Origin: Saprospirales bacterium
GTDB taxonomy: Bacteria > Bacteroidota > Bacteroidia > Chitinophagales > Saprospiraceae
Length of the DNA stretch: 64,000 bases
Direction of reading: 5' to 3'
Assembly (NCBI GenBank): GCA_016703765.1
Contig: JADJBL010000006.1
Coordinates: forward strand, 166,161 to 230,160
Shown here: positions 16,804 through 25,862 of the stretch, in pieces
Layout: each line of letters starts with the position of its first letter
Position numbering within the stretch: the stretch's first letter is position 1
Made by a program: the position numbers and the translations under genes
Notes under the pieces: generated by a model
What the model saw: the letters and a program-made list of their open reading frames with translations, nothing else
Told to the model about the DNA's origin: nothing
Database searches by the model: none

Positions 16804-19770
16804 ATGAAATCTTTCTTTACTCGTGCAGGGTATCTAATCGCTATCCTGCTTCTATCGGGCTCGTCGCTGATGGCCCAGTTTACCACGAACGGGATCGTCA
16901 CAGACTCCAAAGGAGAACCCCTGATCGGGGTCACTGTCCTGGTGAGGGGCACGGCGATAGGCACCTTCACGGAAATCGACGGATCTTTTTCTCTCGAAGT
17001 ACCTGGCGGCCGCGCCATATTGGACATCAGTTTTATCGGTTATGAGGCAATGCAGTACGAAGTCACTCCCGCCACGGGATCGATCTCCATCGTACTGACC
17101 GATGCGGCTACCCAGTTGGATGTGGTGGTGATTTCCGGTCTGGCCACTTCGATCAAACGGAGCAACCTCGCCAACTCGGTAGCATCCATTCCCTCCGAAG
17201 AGATTTCGGGGATCACAGTGCCGACAACTACCGACGCGGCATTGTACGGCAAATTCAAAGGAGCGAACATCTCCGCCAACTCCGGGGCTCCGGGCGGCGG
17301 GATCGGTATCAAGCTCCGTGGAACCACCTCCATTAACGGATCCTCCCAGCCCCTGTTTATCATCGACGGGGTGATCATCGACAACTCCTCCATTCCGGCG
17401 GGCCTCAACCTGGTTTCGGAAGCCGCAGGAGGAGGGAGCCAGTCCAACCAGGACAACCCTTCCAACCGCCTGGCCGATATCGACCCCAACGATATCGAAA
17501 CCATCGAGATCCTGAAAGGAGCCTCGACCTCCGCTATTTACGGATCGCGCGCTGCCGGCGGGGTCGTGATCATCACGACCAAGCGCGGAAAGGGCGGTAA
17601 AACAAAAGTGGACTTTTCGCAGACGGTGGGCTGGGCTGAAATGCTCAATCCCCTGGGCGTGCGCGAATTCACCGAAGAAAGGGTAGCCAACTCCTCCCGC
17701 TTCGCCGACGACGTCGACCTTTTCCTCGCCGCCCAAAATGCAGGAAAGCTGCAAAACTACGAGGAGCTCCTGTTCGGCAACCAAGCCCTGCTGCTCAACT
17801 CCCGCCTGAGCATCAGCGGAGGAAATGATCGCACCAGTTTTTACCTCGGCGGTACCTTCAAAGACGAAGAAGGGATCGTGGAAAACACAGGCTACGGCAA
17901 AAAAGCCCTCCGCCTGAACGTCGACCATCAGGCAGCCCGCTGGCTCAAGGTGATGGTTTCCACCAACTTCATCAACTCCACCTCGGACCGCGGATTTTTC
18001 AATAACGACAACACCGGGACCACCATGGGAGTTGCCCTTTCCGGAACCCCTTCCTGGGCTCAGCTGCTTCCGGACGATGAGGGGAACTTCCCGGACAACC
18101 CCTACGGCGCTTCCAACTTCCTGGAAACGGCTGCCAAAGTGACCAACAACGAAACGGTCAACCGTTTCCTCGGAGGCGCTACCGCCGATGCCACCATCTT
18201 CACCACCGACTATTCGAGCCTTCGCTTGTTGCTCCGCGGCGGGGTCGACCATTACAGCTTATTCACCAAAGCCATTTTCCCCAACACCATCCAATTCCAG
18301 CGGGATGGGAACGGCCTGAACGGGGTTGCGCTTCAGGGGAACACGGTGAACACCAACACCAACCTCGAGGCTTTCCTGATCTGGTCGCACTATCTGAAAA
18401 ACGGTCTTTCCTTCCGCACCCAGGTAGGGGTTTCCAGCTACTCCTTCAACCGCAACACGATCATCGGGGAGGCATGGGATATGAACGGAACCCAGACCAA
18501 CCTGGACCAGGGCGGTTCGCGGAACGTAGCCCAGGACCGACTGCTGCAGGAGGACCGCGGATTCTTTGCCCAGGAGGAAATCAATTTCTCGGACAAGGTC
18601 ATCCTCACCCTCGGAGTTCGCGGCGACAAATCCTCCAACAACGGGGACGTAAATAAACTGTACTACTATCCCAAGGCATCGGCAGCGATTAACCTGCACG
18701 AGTTCGGATTCCTTCCGGATCTCTTCAGCCAGCTCAAGCCCCGCATTGCCTACGGCCAATCCGGTAACTTTGCGGTATTCGGCTCCAAGTACACCTCTTT
18801 CAACAGCGGCATTATCGCAGGAAGCTCGGCTCTGCAAGTCGCCACCCTGCTGGGGAACACGGTAGTTGGGCCGGAACGCCAGAGCGAGACCGAATTCGGC
18901 ATCGACCTGGGCTTTCTCAACAACCGCCTGATGCTGGACGCTACCTATTATATCAAAAACGTGGACGACCTCCTGCTCGAAGCACAAATTGCTACTTCTA
19001 CAGGCTTCATCGAGCGGGTAACCAACGCAGCCGCTTTACAGAACAAGGGCATGGAACTCGGACTGAGCGCCGACATCGTCAATACGCCCGACTTCAACTG
19101 GTACGCCCGCCTTGCGTGGTGGCAAAACAAGGCGGAAGTGACCCGCCTGGACGTTCCCTCCTTCACTGTTGGCGGTTTTGCCGATTTCCTCGGTCAGTTC
19201 CGCATTCAGGAAGGCCGCAGCCCCACCGAAATTATCGGCGTTGGCCCTGTGGAAATGCAGGACGAAGACGGCCTGGTCGTATTTGGAGACGCGGAGCCCG
19301 ACTTCCAGATGTCCTGGTATAATACCCTGAACTGGAAGAACTTCGATCTGAATTTTCTGTTGCATTGGAAGGAGGGCGGAGAGAACATCAACCTCTCGAC
19401 CCTGCTTTTCGACCTGAACGAGGTGACCCACGATTTCGACGACACGACCCTCGATCCGGACGGATTATTGACCAACGGAAACTACCGCCTCGACCTGCTG
19501 GGCGCCAATACCGATCCTTACGTCGAAGATGCAGGGTATATCCGCCTTCGCGAAGTCGGCTTGTATTACCGCATTCCGCGCAGCGTCTTCAAGGATGTGC
19601 TCGGCCTGCGCCTGGGGGTTTCGGGAACCAACCTGATCAACATCTTCAACTACAACAGCTACGATCCGGAAGTATCCAACTTTGGATCGGGCGGACTTTC
19701 GACAGGAGTAGAGGTGACGCCGTTCCCCTCGGCAAAGCGCTACAATTTCCACCTGATCGCCAACTTCTAG
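16804..19770 (+). CDS. SusC/RagA-type TonB-dependent outer membrane transporter
   Basis: 988 residues, a normal to slightly short SusC. Signal peptide (to about SSLMAQ). A CarboxypepD_reg-like beta domain spans residues 28-100 (GIVTDSKGEPLIGVTVLVRGT). The plug follows with the SusC signature LRGTTSINGSSQPLFIIDG and the GSRAAGGVVIITTKRG segment. The rest is a 22-strand barrel ending in a terminal Phe (NFHLIANF). It imports an oligomer across the outer membrane with energy from TonB, using the SusD lipoprotein encoded next as lid. No glycoside hydrolase, peptidase or sigma/anti-sigma pair lies beside it, so the substrate cannot be guessed. Confidence 0.93.
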   Translation: MKSFFTRAGYLIAILLLSGSSLMAQFTTNGIVTDSKGEPLIGVTVLVRGTAIGTFTEIDGSFSLEVPGGRAILDISFIGYEAMQYEVTPATGSISIVLTDAATQLDVVVISGLATSIKRSNLANSVASIPSEEISGITVPTTTDAALYGKFKGANISANSGAPGGGIGIKLRGTTSINGSSQPLFIIDGVIIDNSSIPAGLNLVSEAAGGGSQSNQDNPSNRLADIDPNDIETIEILKGASTSAIYGSRAAGGVVIITTKRGKGGKTKVDFSQTVGWAEMLNPLGVREFTEERVANSSRFADDVDLFLAAQNAGKLQNYEELLFGNQALLLNSRLSISGGNDRTSFYLGGTFKDEEGIVENTGYGKKALRLNVDHQAARWLKVMVSTNFINSTSDRGFFNNDNTGTTMGVALSGTPSWAQLLPDDEGNFPDNPYGASNFLETAAKVTNNETVNRFLGGATADATIFTTDYSSLRLLLRGGVDHYSLFTKAIFPNTIQFQRDGNGLNGVALQGNTVNTNTNLEAFLIWSHYLKNGLSFRTQVGVSSYSFNRNTIIGEAWDMNGTQTNLDQGGSRNVAQDRLLQEDRGFFAQEEINFSDKVILTLGVRGDKSSNNGDVNKLYYYPKASAAINLHEFGFLPDLFSQLKPRIAYGQSGNFAVFGSKYTSFNSGIIAGSSALQVATLLGNTVVGPERQSETEFGIDLGFLNNRLMLDATYYIKNVDDLLLEAQIATSTGFIERVTNAAALQNKGMELGLSADIVNTPDFNWYARLAWWQNKAEVTRLDVPSFTVGGFADFLGQFRIQEGRSPTEIIGVGPVEMQDEDGLVVFGDAEPDFQMSWYNTLNWKNFDLNFLLHWKEGGENINLSTLLFDLNEVTHDFDDTTLDPDGLLTNGNYRLDLLGANTDPYVEDAGYIRLREVGLYYRIPRSVFKDVLGLRLGVSGTNLINIFNYNSYDPEVSNFGSGGLSTGVEVTPFPSAKRYNFHLIANF

Positions 19771-19799
19771 TCCTTTTGATCATTCAAAATTCAATAAAA

Positions 19800-21110
19800 A
19801 TGAAATTCAATATAAAACAACTGACATTTCTGATACTGCCCGCCTTTTTGGGGCTGAGCAGTTGCACCATTGAAGAAATTGCCGACCCGAACGGTCAAAG
19901 CGTGAGCGCCCTTTTGGAAGACGCTTCCAGGGGTGAACTGGTGACGGTCGCCAGCGGTGTGGAATCGCTGATGCGCGAGGAGATCGGGTTTTACTACGAC
20001 GTGTCGAGCATTATCGGCCGGGATTACTATTTTTTTACGGGCTCCGACCCCCGCTACACGGGTGAATTGCTTGGAAAAGAGGCCTCTGTCCTCGACCCCG
20101 CAGGATTTTACGGCACCCGCCCCTTCGCAGGGCGTTATCGCACGGTCAAAATGACCAATATCCTGATCACGGCCGTTCAGAATTCTTCTGCCGACCTGTC
20201 CAACGAGGAGCGGGAAGGGTACTACGGATTTGCCAAGACGATCCAGGCGTATGAACTGCATCTGGTGTTGATGCTCCAGTATCAAAACGGCATCCGCACG
20301 GACGTGGCCGACCCGGACAACCTCGGGCCTTTCCGCTCATACGACGAATCGCTTGCGTTCCTCGCTGACTTGCTAGAACAAGGCGCTACGCACCTGGAAA
20401 ACGCAGGGGCCGAATTTGCCTTTACGTTGTCCCCCGGGTTTGACGGGTTCAACACACCCGCCACTTTCCTGAAGTTCAACCGGGCCATCGCCGCGCGTAT
20501 CGCCGCATACCAGAACAACAAGAGCAATATCCTCAAGCTGGTGGGCGATTCCTTTATGGATATGGTCGGAGATTTCTACACAGGCCCCTACCGGTATTAC
20601 TCCACCGCCGGTGGAGAGGTGACGAACAACCTCTTCCGCCCGACCGACCAATCGGAGGCTATCATTGCGCATTCTTCGTTCCTGGCTGCCCTCGATCCGG
20701 CCGACGACCGCAATGGAAAAATTCAGGCCAGGACGGCCCCTCTCACGCTGGACGGCCTGACCGGCACGCACGACGTGGTGGTGTTCAACTCCCTGTCCGC
20801 GCCAAACCATTTTATCCGCAACGAGGAGCTCATCCTCCTGTTTGCGGAAGGGCAGATCGGGAGCGACAACAACCTTGCAGTCGGAGCAATCGATGTAGTT
20901 CGCAAGGGCCATGGCCTGGGCGGATACGCCGGAGGTACTTCGGATGCCGAATTATTGGACGAGGTGCTGGCGCAGCGCAGGCTGTCGCTCTTTGCCGAAG
21001 GCCACCGCTGGATCGATATGCGGCGTTTTGGCCGCCTGGCCAGCTTGCCGATCGACCGGGCGGATGACAATGTATGGGATCAAATGCCCCGACCAGATAC
21101 GGAAGAATAG
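19800..21110 (+). CDS. SusD/RagB-like outer membrane lipoprotein
   Basis: 436 residues from the ATG at 19800, the first start after the SusC stop that gives a lipoprotein leader (lipobox LSSC, acylated Cys22). The open frame extends upstream inside SusC but has no leader there. The helical, TPR-like SusD fold is supported by conserved blocks: NILITAVQNSSADLSNEEREGYYG, the FLKFNRAIAARIA region, NEELILLFAEGQIG, and the C-terminal AQRRLSLFAEGHRWIDMRRFG motif that typifies the family. It forms the lid of the SusC transporter 29 bases upstream and is co-transcribed with it. The operon ends at the terminator starting at 21117. Confidence 0.9.
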   Translation: MKFNIKQLTFLILPAFLGLSSCTIEEIADPNGQSVSALLEDASRGELVTVASGVESLMREEIGFYYDVSSIIGRDYYFFTGSDPRYTGELLGKEASVLDPAGFYGTRPFAGRYRTVKMTNILITAVQNSSADLSNEEREGYYGFAKTIQAYELHLVLMLQYQNGIRTDVADPDNLGPFRSYDESLAFLADLLEQGATHLENAGAEFAFTLSPGFDGFNTPATFLKFNRAIAARIAAYQNNKSNILKLVGDSFMDMVGDFYTGPYRYYSTAGGEVTNNLFRPTDQSEAIIAHSSFLAALDPADDRNGKIQARTAPLTLDGLTGTHDVVVFNSLSAPNHFIRNEELILLFAEGQIGSDNNLAVGAIDVVRKGHGLGGYAGGTSDAELLDEVLAQRRLSLFAEGHRWIDMRRFGRLASLPIDRADDNVWDQMPRPDTEE

Positions 21111-21116
21111 AGAGAA

Positions 21117-21153
21117 ATAAAAAGGGCCCGGTGCAAACCGGGCCCTTTTTATT
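21117..21153. terminator. Bidirectional intrinsic terminator
   Basis: A stem AAAGGGCCCGGT with ACCGGGCCCTTT, a 4-base GCAA loop, an upstream A-run and a downstream T-run. It serves both the SusD gene and the convergent NTF2-like gene, whose stop lies one base beyond. Confidence 0.92.
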
Positions 21154-22017
21154 TTACCTTTTTTGCTTTCGAATCTTCTTGAGAAACTTGTCCATCTTGT
21201 CGTTCGGAATGGTGACGGCCAGATTGTAGTGTTCGATTTTCCAGCCTTCTGGGTACAGCCTCAACACTCCGGAGCCTCTGCATTCACCCATCCAGGTGTC
21301 GAGTTTTTCCTCAAACCAGGCGATGGATTGGGCGTCGTTCAAATAAATATGGCGGTCGCGGGCTTTGAAGGCCCATGCGGATTCCTTGTCGAAATAGGGT
21401 TTGGCCCAGAAAGCCATATAATCCCGTTCCCAGCGCTCGTTGGCATCGGTGCCCAGGTAGATCCCCTGGGGGGCCATGCTTCCGAAAAAGGCATCTTCGT
21501 CGGCCACGGCCGCCGCATGATGCCAGGCGTCGAGGAAACGGTGCAGGGTGTCGGTCAGGTTATAGTGGTCGTCGCGACATCCCTCTTTTCTGCGGGTGTC
21601 GATGATCTGAATGATCTTCCAGCCTTCGTTTACGCGGGCAAGTTGAAAAGCATTGATCCCGCAATGGCTTTGCTTTCCATCCAGGAAAAAGGTATAATCC
21701 GTTACGACGCTGGCAATGGGAAGTTCCATGTGAATATCGTAGTTCCAAATTTTTTCATGGAAGAAACTGGGGCCTTTGGAGGTGGCGACCGACTGGAGGA
21801 ATTTATCCATGGACTCCACTTTTAGCTCTCCTGCTTCGGAAACGCTCATCAGGCGGGCCTCCCGGGCTAAAGTGGATCGAACCAACGCAGTATCGGCGTG
21901 ATACATGCCCGTGAAAAACAGGTCGATCGCGTCCTTGACATCGTCCCGGTCGGAGGACTGTGCCGGGAGGGAGAACGTGCCGGCGAGGAAAAACAGGGGG
22001 AGTAGGAATCCTTTCAT
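21154..22017 (-). CDS. Exported protein with two NTF2-like (SnoaL-type) domains
   Basis: 287 residues with a signal peptide (MKGFLLPLFFLAGTFSLPAQ). Two cone-shaped NTF2-like domains are suggested. The first (about 24-145) starts DVKDAIDLFFTGMYHADTALVRSTL, like lumazine-binding-like/NTF2 proteins. The second (about 150-275) has LHRFLDAWHHAAAVADEDAFFGSM and the GVLRLYPEGWKIEHYNLAVTIPND terminal strands of SnoaL_3 proteins. Such domains bind small ligands or act as simple hydrolases or isomerases; no specific activity can be assigned. It lies 29 bases downstream of the phosphate transporter on the same strand and may be read through from it. Confidence 0.7.
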   Translation of the reverse strand: MKGFLLPLFFLAGTFSLPAQSSDRDDVKDAIDLFFTGMYHADTALVRSTLAREARLMSVSEAGELKVESMDKFLQSVATSKGPSFFHEKIWNYDIHMELPIASVVTDYTFFLDGKQSHCGINAFQLARVNEGWKIIQIIDTRRKEGCRDDHYNLTDTLHRFLDAWHHAAAVADEDAFFGSMAPQGIYLGTDANERWERDYMAFWAKPYFDKESAWAFKARDRHIYLNDAQSIAWFEEKLDTWMGECRGSGVLRLYPEGWKIEHYNLAVTIPNDKMDKFLKKIRKQKR

Positions 22018-22046
22018 GTTTTTCCTTTAAAACTACTATAATTTTG

Positions 22047-23078
22047 TCAGAACAAGGGGTGGAAGGCCTGGATAGCCCAAAAGCACAGTGCGCTGACGAT
22101 AGCGGAAGCGGGGATGGTCAGCACCCAGGCCAGGACGATCCGAAACGCAATTTTCCAATTGATGCCCGCCATATTGGTCGTGGACCCCACGCCAATGATC
22201 GAACCGGCAATAGTATGGGTGGTGGAAATCGGAATACCCATTTTGGTAGCCAGAAAGATAGTGAAGGCGCCGGCTGTTTCCGCGCAGAAACCGTGCACGG
22301 GTTTGAGTTTTGTCAATTTCATACCCATGGTCTTTACGATCCTCCATCCTCCCATTGCGGTGCCTACGGCCATGGCGGCATGGCAGGCCAGGATGATCCA
22401 GAGCGTGTTCCAATGGTTAAGGGACAATTCCACGTCGGAGCTGAAAATACCGGCAGCGACGAGCACAGCTACGATAACGCCCATGGTTTTCTGTGCGTCG
22501 TTGCCCCCATGGCCCAGGGAGTATAGGGCTGCAGAAACAAGCTGCCCTTTTCTGAAAACCCCATCGACCCGGCGTGGCGACCATCTTCGGAAAGCCCAGT
22601 AAACGGCGATCATTAAAAGGAAAGCCATGGCAAATCCGATCAGTGGCGCCAGGGGTATGAAGGTGGCAGTTTGTACGATTTTTTCCCATCGAATGGTTTG
22701 CGCGCCCTGGTAGGCCAGGCCGGCGCCGGTAAGTCCGCCGATCAGGGCGTGAGAGGAACTGGTCGGAAGGCCGAACCACCAGGTTACCAGGTCCCAGATA
22801 ATGCCACCGAGGAGGCCTGCCAGCACCACGTACACAAAAGCGGTATCCTTGGCATCGATAATGATGATCTTCGAAATCGTGTCGGCCACTTTCGGCGCGA
22901 ACACGAACATGGCAATAAAATTAAAGAAGGCAGCCCACAAGACGGCCCATCTCGGGGAAAGCACCCGTGTCGAAACGACGGTGGCGATGGAGTTTGCCGC
23001 ATCGTGAAAGCCGTTGATCACGTCGAAGATCAGCGCGACGATAACGGTTATGATTACAATGGTAAATACTGGGTCCAT
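22047..23078 (-). CDS. pit: Inorganic phosphate transporter, Pit family
   Basis: 343 residues from the ATG at 23078 (MDPVFTIVIITVIVALIFD). An ATG 10 codons upstream would overlap the preceding gene and add a hydrophilic stretch before the first helix. About ten membrane helices and both signature repeats of the PiT family are present: DVINGFHDAANSIATVVSTR near the N-terminus and SLGHGGNDAQKTMGVI in the second half. It imports phosphate (as metal-phosphate) with protons, or sodium in some members. The DUF47 partner lies 16 bases upstream in the same operon, the common arrangement for low-affinity Pit systems. Confidence 0.93.
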   Translation of the reverse strand: MDPVFTIVIITVIVALIFDVINGFHDAANSIATVVSTRVLSPRWAVLWAAFFNFIAMFVFAPKVADTISKIIIIDAKDTAFVYVVLAGLLGGIIWDLVTWWFGLPTSSSHALIGGLTGAGLAYQGAQTIRWEKIVQTATFIPLAPLIGFAMAFLLMIAVYWAFRRWSPRRVDGVFRKGQLVSAALYSLGHGGNDAQKTMGVIVAVLVAAGIFSSDVELSLNHWNTLWIILACHAAMAVGTAMGGWRIVKTMGMKLTKLKPVHGFCAETAGAFTIFLATKMGIPISTTHTIAGSIIGVGSTTNMAGINWKIAFRIVLAWVLTIPASAIVSALCFWAIQAFHPLF

Positions 23079-23094
23079 AGGAGTCAATCGGAGA

Positions 23095-23718
23095 TCATGA
23101 ATTTTCAATCAGGATGGCTTCGATGGTGCTGGCTACTTGCTCGCACTTGTCGACGGCCTTTTCGAGTTTTTCGAAAATTTCTTTCCATTTGATAAGCGTA
23201 AGGATCTCTCCTTCCTTGAAAAGGCGGGTCACTGCTGCACGCAGCACATCGTCGGATTGGTTTTCGAGATCGTGCACCCTTTTGCAGCTATTGCGGATCG
23301 CCTGGGTATCTTTCACCTTTCGAAGCCCTTTGATAGAGACAACCAGTTCCGCGATGCAATCCTGGATGATCTTGGAGAACTCCACGGCCTCCGGCCGGAT
23401 TTCGGTAATATCGTAGGAGGCAATGCGGAATGCGGCGGCGTTGATGTGATCGGCAATGTTGTCCATCCGCTTGATCAAAACAAAAATATCGTTCCGCTCG
23501 ATGGGCGTGATAAAGGTATTGTGGAGCAGGTCCGTGCAGGTGTGGGTTATTTTATCCGCGCGTTTTTCCAGTTCTCTGATCTGTTTGGACAATTCGACGC
23601 GATGGTCGTTGCTTGTCATCATGGAGTGGAAAAGGGAGCTGATCTCCTGATTGGTTTGGATCAGTTCGTCGAAATAGTCAAAGAAAGCATATTCTTTGGG
23701 CAAAATTCCTCTGAACAT
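23095..23718 (-). CDS. DUF47 (PhoU-like) Pit accessory protein
   Basis: 207 residues, wholly alpha-helical, of the DUF47/TIGR00153 family: FFDYFDELIQTNQEISSLF, then the PhoU-like metal-binding and dimer helices (ADKITHTCTDLLHNTFITPIE; RMDNIADHINAAA; VHDLENQSDDVLRAAV). The conserved ITPIERNDIF segment is present. It is a cytoplasmic regulator that modulates or is needed for Pit transport. It is the first gene of the minus-strand phosphate operon, and its promoter must lie in 23719-23839, which it shares with the divergent adenosine deaminase. Confidence 0.92.
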   Translation of the reverse strand: MFRGILPKEYAFFDYFDELIQTNQEISSLFHSMMTSNDHRVELSKQIRELEKRADKITHTCTDLLHNTFITPIERNDIFVLIKRMDNIADHINAAAFRIASYDITEIRPEAVEFSKIIQDCIAELVVSIKGLRKVKDTQAIRNSCKRVHDLENQSDDVLRAAVTRLFKEGEILTLIKWKEIFEKLEKAVDKCEQVASTIEAILIENS

Positions 23719-23839
23719 AACTTGAGTTTTTTAGGAAACGTTTCATTTATTACCTTGGGCACAGGCCGCTTCAAAATCGGGGCAATGTAGAACCCTAGCA
23801 TTAACTGAAAGTAAACTTGTGGTTAAATAATGTGGCATA

Positions 23840-24841
23840 ATGGAATTCAAGGGCTATCCCAAGGTTGAATTGCACCTCCATCTGGACTGCTCTCTCAGTT
23901 TCGAGGTGCTCAAACGCTTCGACCCCTCGGCGAGCAGGACCTGGTTTGAATCCAACTTTGTCGCGCCGGCCAAATGCCTCGACCTGCCCGATTTCCTGGC
24001 ACGCGCCGAACAGGGTATCCGCATGACCCAAACCGCCCCCCAACTCCGCGCCGTCGCGCTCGATCTCCTCGAACAACTCCGCGAGGAGAGCGTGCTCTAT
24101 GCAGAAATTCGCTTTGCGCCCCTGGAGCACATCCGGCAAGGCCTGGCGCCCGAGGAGGTGGTGGAAACCGTGCTCGACGCCCTCCGGGAAGGGAGTGAAA
24201 CCACCGGTGTGAAAGCCGGCCTGATCGTATGCACCCTCCGGGAATACTCTGCAGCAAAGAGCCTGGCCAGCGCAAAACTCGCCGTCCAATACCACGGCAG
24301 GGGAGTCGTTGGCTTCGATATGGCCGGCAACGAATCCGATTTTCCCGCCGATGACCATATCGAAAGCTTCCGGCTGGCGAGGAAGCACGGGGTTCCCTGC
24401 AGCGCACACGCAGGAGAGGCCAAGGGGCCGGAAAGCGTTTGGGACTCCCTCCGGCTTTTCGGAGTCAGCAGGATCGGCCATGGGGTGCGGAGCATCGAGG
24501 ACCCTGACCTGGTAAATGAATTGGTGGAGCGCGGTATTCACCTGGAGGTTTGTCCCTCCAGCAATGTGCAGATCAACGTCTACAATACCCTGGCGGAGCA
24601 CCCGGTGGACCGCCTGTTTCGGGCAGGGGTTTCGCTCGGGATCAATACCGACAGCCGTACCTTGTCCAATACGACGCTGGAGCGGGAGTACCAACTTTTG
24701 CACCGGCAATTCGGGTGGGGTCCGGAGGAGTTTCTCCAATGCAATCTGCACGCGCTCCGATCTGCATTCATTCCGGAAGTGGAAAAACCTGCCCTGGCCG
24801 AAATATTGACCAAAGGATACGGACAAAAGAGTGAACTATGA
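23840..24841 (+). CDS. add: Adenosine deaminase family protein
   Basis: 333 residues. A TIM-barrel zinc hydrolase converting adenosine (or a related 6-amino purine/pterin) to inosine and ammonia in the cytoplasm. The metal and catalytic motifs are in place: HLHLD near the N-terminus, HAGEAKGPESVW (His and catalytic Glu), RIGHGV, and the C-terminal zinc Asp in NTDSRTLSNTTL. Two departures from the classical enzyme stand out. The usual HLHLDGSL is HLHLDCSL, and the second Asp of the adenine-contacting DD pair is Ser, the NTD-x-R variant seen in several bacterial subfamilies, so the exact substrate may differ. Its stop overlaps the start of the next gene (ATGA at 24838), so it is translationally coupled to an ion channel homologue. 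Confidence 0.85.
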   Translation: MEFKGYPKVELHLHLDCSLSFEVLKRFDPSASRTWFESNFVAPAKCLDLPDFLARAEQGIRMTQTAPQLRAVALDLLEQLREESVLYAEIRFAPLEHIRQGLAPEEVVETVLDALREGSETTGVKAGLIVCTLREYSAAKSLASAKLAVQYHGRGVVGFDMAGNESDFPADDHIESFRLARKHGVPCSAHAGEAKGPESVWDSLRLFGVSRIGHGVRSIEDPDLVNELVERGIHLEVCPSSNVQINVYNTLAEHPVDRLFRAGVSLGINTDSRTLSNTTLEREYQLLHRQFGWGPEEFLQCNLHALRSAFIPEVEKPALAEILTKGYGQKSEL

Positions 24842-25800
24842 AAAGGAAAATCAAGCTGTTTGCGGTTGTTTTTCTGATCCTGGCTTCCCTGCCCATCCGG
24901 GCTCAGGACTCGCTCAACCAGGCCCTCTGCGGGATCTACCTGATGAACCTGTACGACCTCAACGTCAGCGAATACTCCTTTTATGCCGATTTTTACGTGT
25001 GGATGAAATGGCGCCATGAGCGCGACCCCCTGAACGTCGAGTTTGTCAACGCGGTGGAAAAGTGGGGCTTTACCCAAAATTATTTCAGCGATACGGTCCA
25101 GGTGAAGCCGGATGGTTCCTACTACAACGGCATGCGCATCGAAGGCCGTTTTTACCATTCCTTCGACCTCCGGCGCTTCCCCCTCGACCGCCACGAACTG
25201 GATATCCGCATGGAGCACGTGTATTACTCCCTCGACTCGATGGAGTACGTGCCGGATGAACAGGAAGACCTTTTCCGGAAGGATTTCGCCATACCCGGCT
25301 GGAAGATCGAAGGCGCCAGCCTCGAGGTGCACAAAAATACTTATGATACGAACTTCGGGGAGGCCTCTGAGGGCGCCTCCGATTATAGCGATATCACGTT
25401 CAAGTTGATCGTGTCCAGGCCCTTGAGCTATTTTTTGCTAAAGCTCTTGCTACCCTTGTTGGTAGTGATCCTGGCGAGCCTGGGCGGGCTGCTCATCCAC
25501 CCGAATTATATCGACGCCCGCACTTCCCTGCCGATCGGGGGCCTGTTGAGTTGCGTATTCCTGCAGCAATCATACAGTTCCGCTCTTCCGGATGTGGGCT
25601 ACATGGTGCTGATGGACAAGATCTACCTCCTTTCTTATATGCTGATCGCCGCCATCATGTTGCGCATCATCGTGGTGGGAAACCGGCTGGGCCGAAAGAA
25701 GAAAAACGACCCCCTCGAATTTTTCGGGAAGGACCGGAGGCTGGCGGTATATCTGTTTTTAGGGTACCTCGTGGGGACAGGGCTCTTGATTCTAGTTTAG
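24838..25800 (+). CDS. Bacterial pentameric ligand-gated ion channel homologue (Cys-loop superfamily)
   Basis: 320 residues, close to GLIC/ELIC length. A signal peptide (MKRKIKLFAVVFLILASLPIRAQ) precedes a beta-sandwich ligand-binding domain of about 170 residues with the RRFPLDRHELDIRMEH segment. That segment corresponds to the FPFD-x-Q Cys-loop region, without the two disulfide cysteines as in other prokaryotic members. Four membrane helices follow: M1 with its central Pro (YFLLKLLLPLLVVILASLGG), M2 (SLPIGGLLSCVFLQQSY), M3 (IYLLSYMLIAAIMLRIIVV), and M4 at the very C-terminus (LAVYLFLGYLVGTGLLIL). The M3-M4 loop is short. The gate ligand and ion selectivity cannot be read from sequence. Coupling to adenosine deaminase hints at a purine or purine-derived signal; that is inference only. 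Confidence 0.82.
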   Translation: MKRKIKLFAVVFLILASLPIRAQDSLNQALCGIYLMNLYDLNVSEYSFYADFYVWMKWRHERDPLNVEFVNAVEKWGFTQNYFSDTVQVKPDGSYYNGMRIEGRFYHSFDLRRFPLDRHELDIRMEHVYYSLDSMEYVPDEQEDLFRKDFAIPGWKIEGASLEVHKNTYDTNFGEASEGASDYSDITFKLIVSRPLSYFLLKLLLPLLVVILASLGGLLIHPNYIDARTSLPIGGLLSCVFLQQSYSSALPDVGYMVLMDKIYLLSYMLIAAIMLRIIVVGNRLGRKKKNDPLEFFGKDRRLAVYLFLGYLVGTGLLILV

Positions 25801-25857
25801 AGGGTTTAGGAGGTTTAGAAAGTTTAGAAAAAAACTAAACCCTCTAAACCTCCTAAA
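25795..25857. repeat. Inverted repeat built from GTTTAG words
   Basis: GTTTAGAGGGTTTAG (25795-25809) pairs perfectly with CTAAACCCTCTAAAC (25835-25849). An alternative 13-base pairing, 25805-25817 with 25845-25857, is also perfect. The left arm overlaps the end of the channel gene. The element lies between convergent genes and could act as a terminator. Confidence 0.85.
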
Positions 25858-25862
25858 CTTTT

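Noticed and set aside
16804..21110. SusC/SusD pair as part of a starch utilisation locus with the GH13 gene
   Set aside because: The amylase lies 30 kb away, on the far side of many unrelated genes, and no enzyme adjoins the pair.
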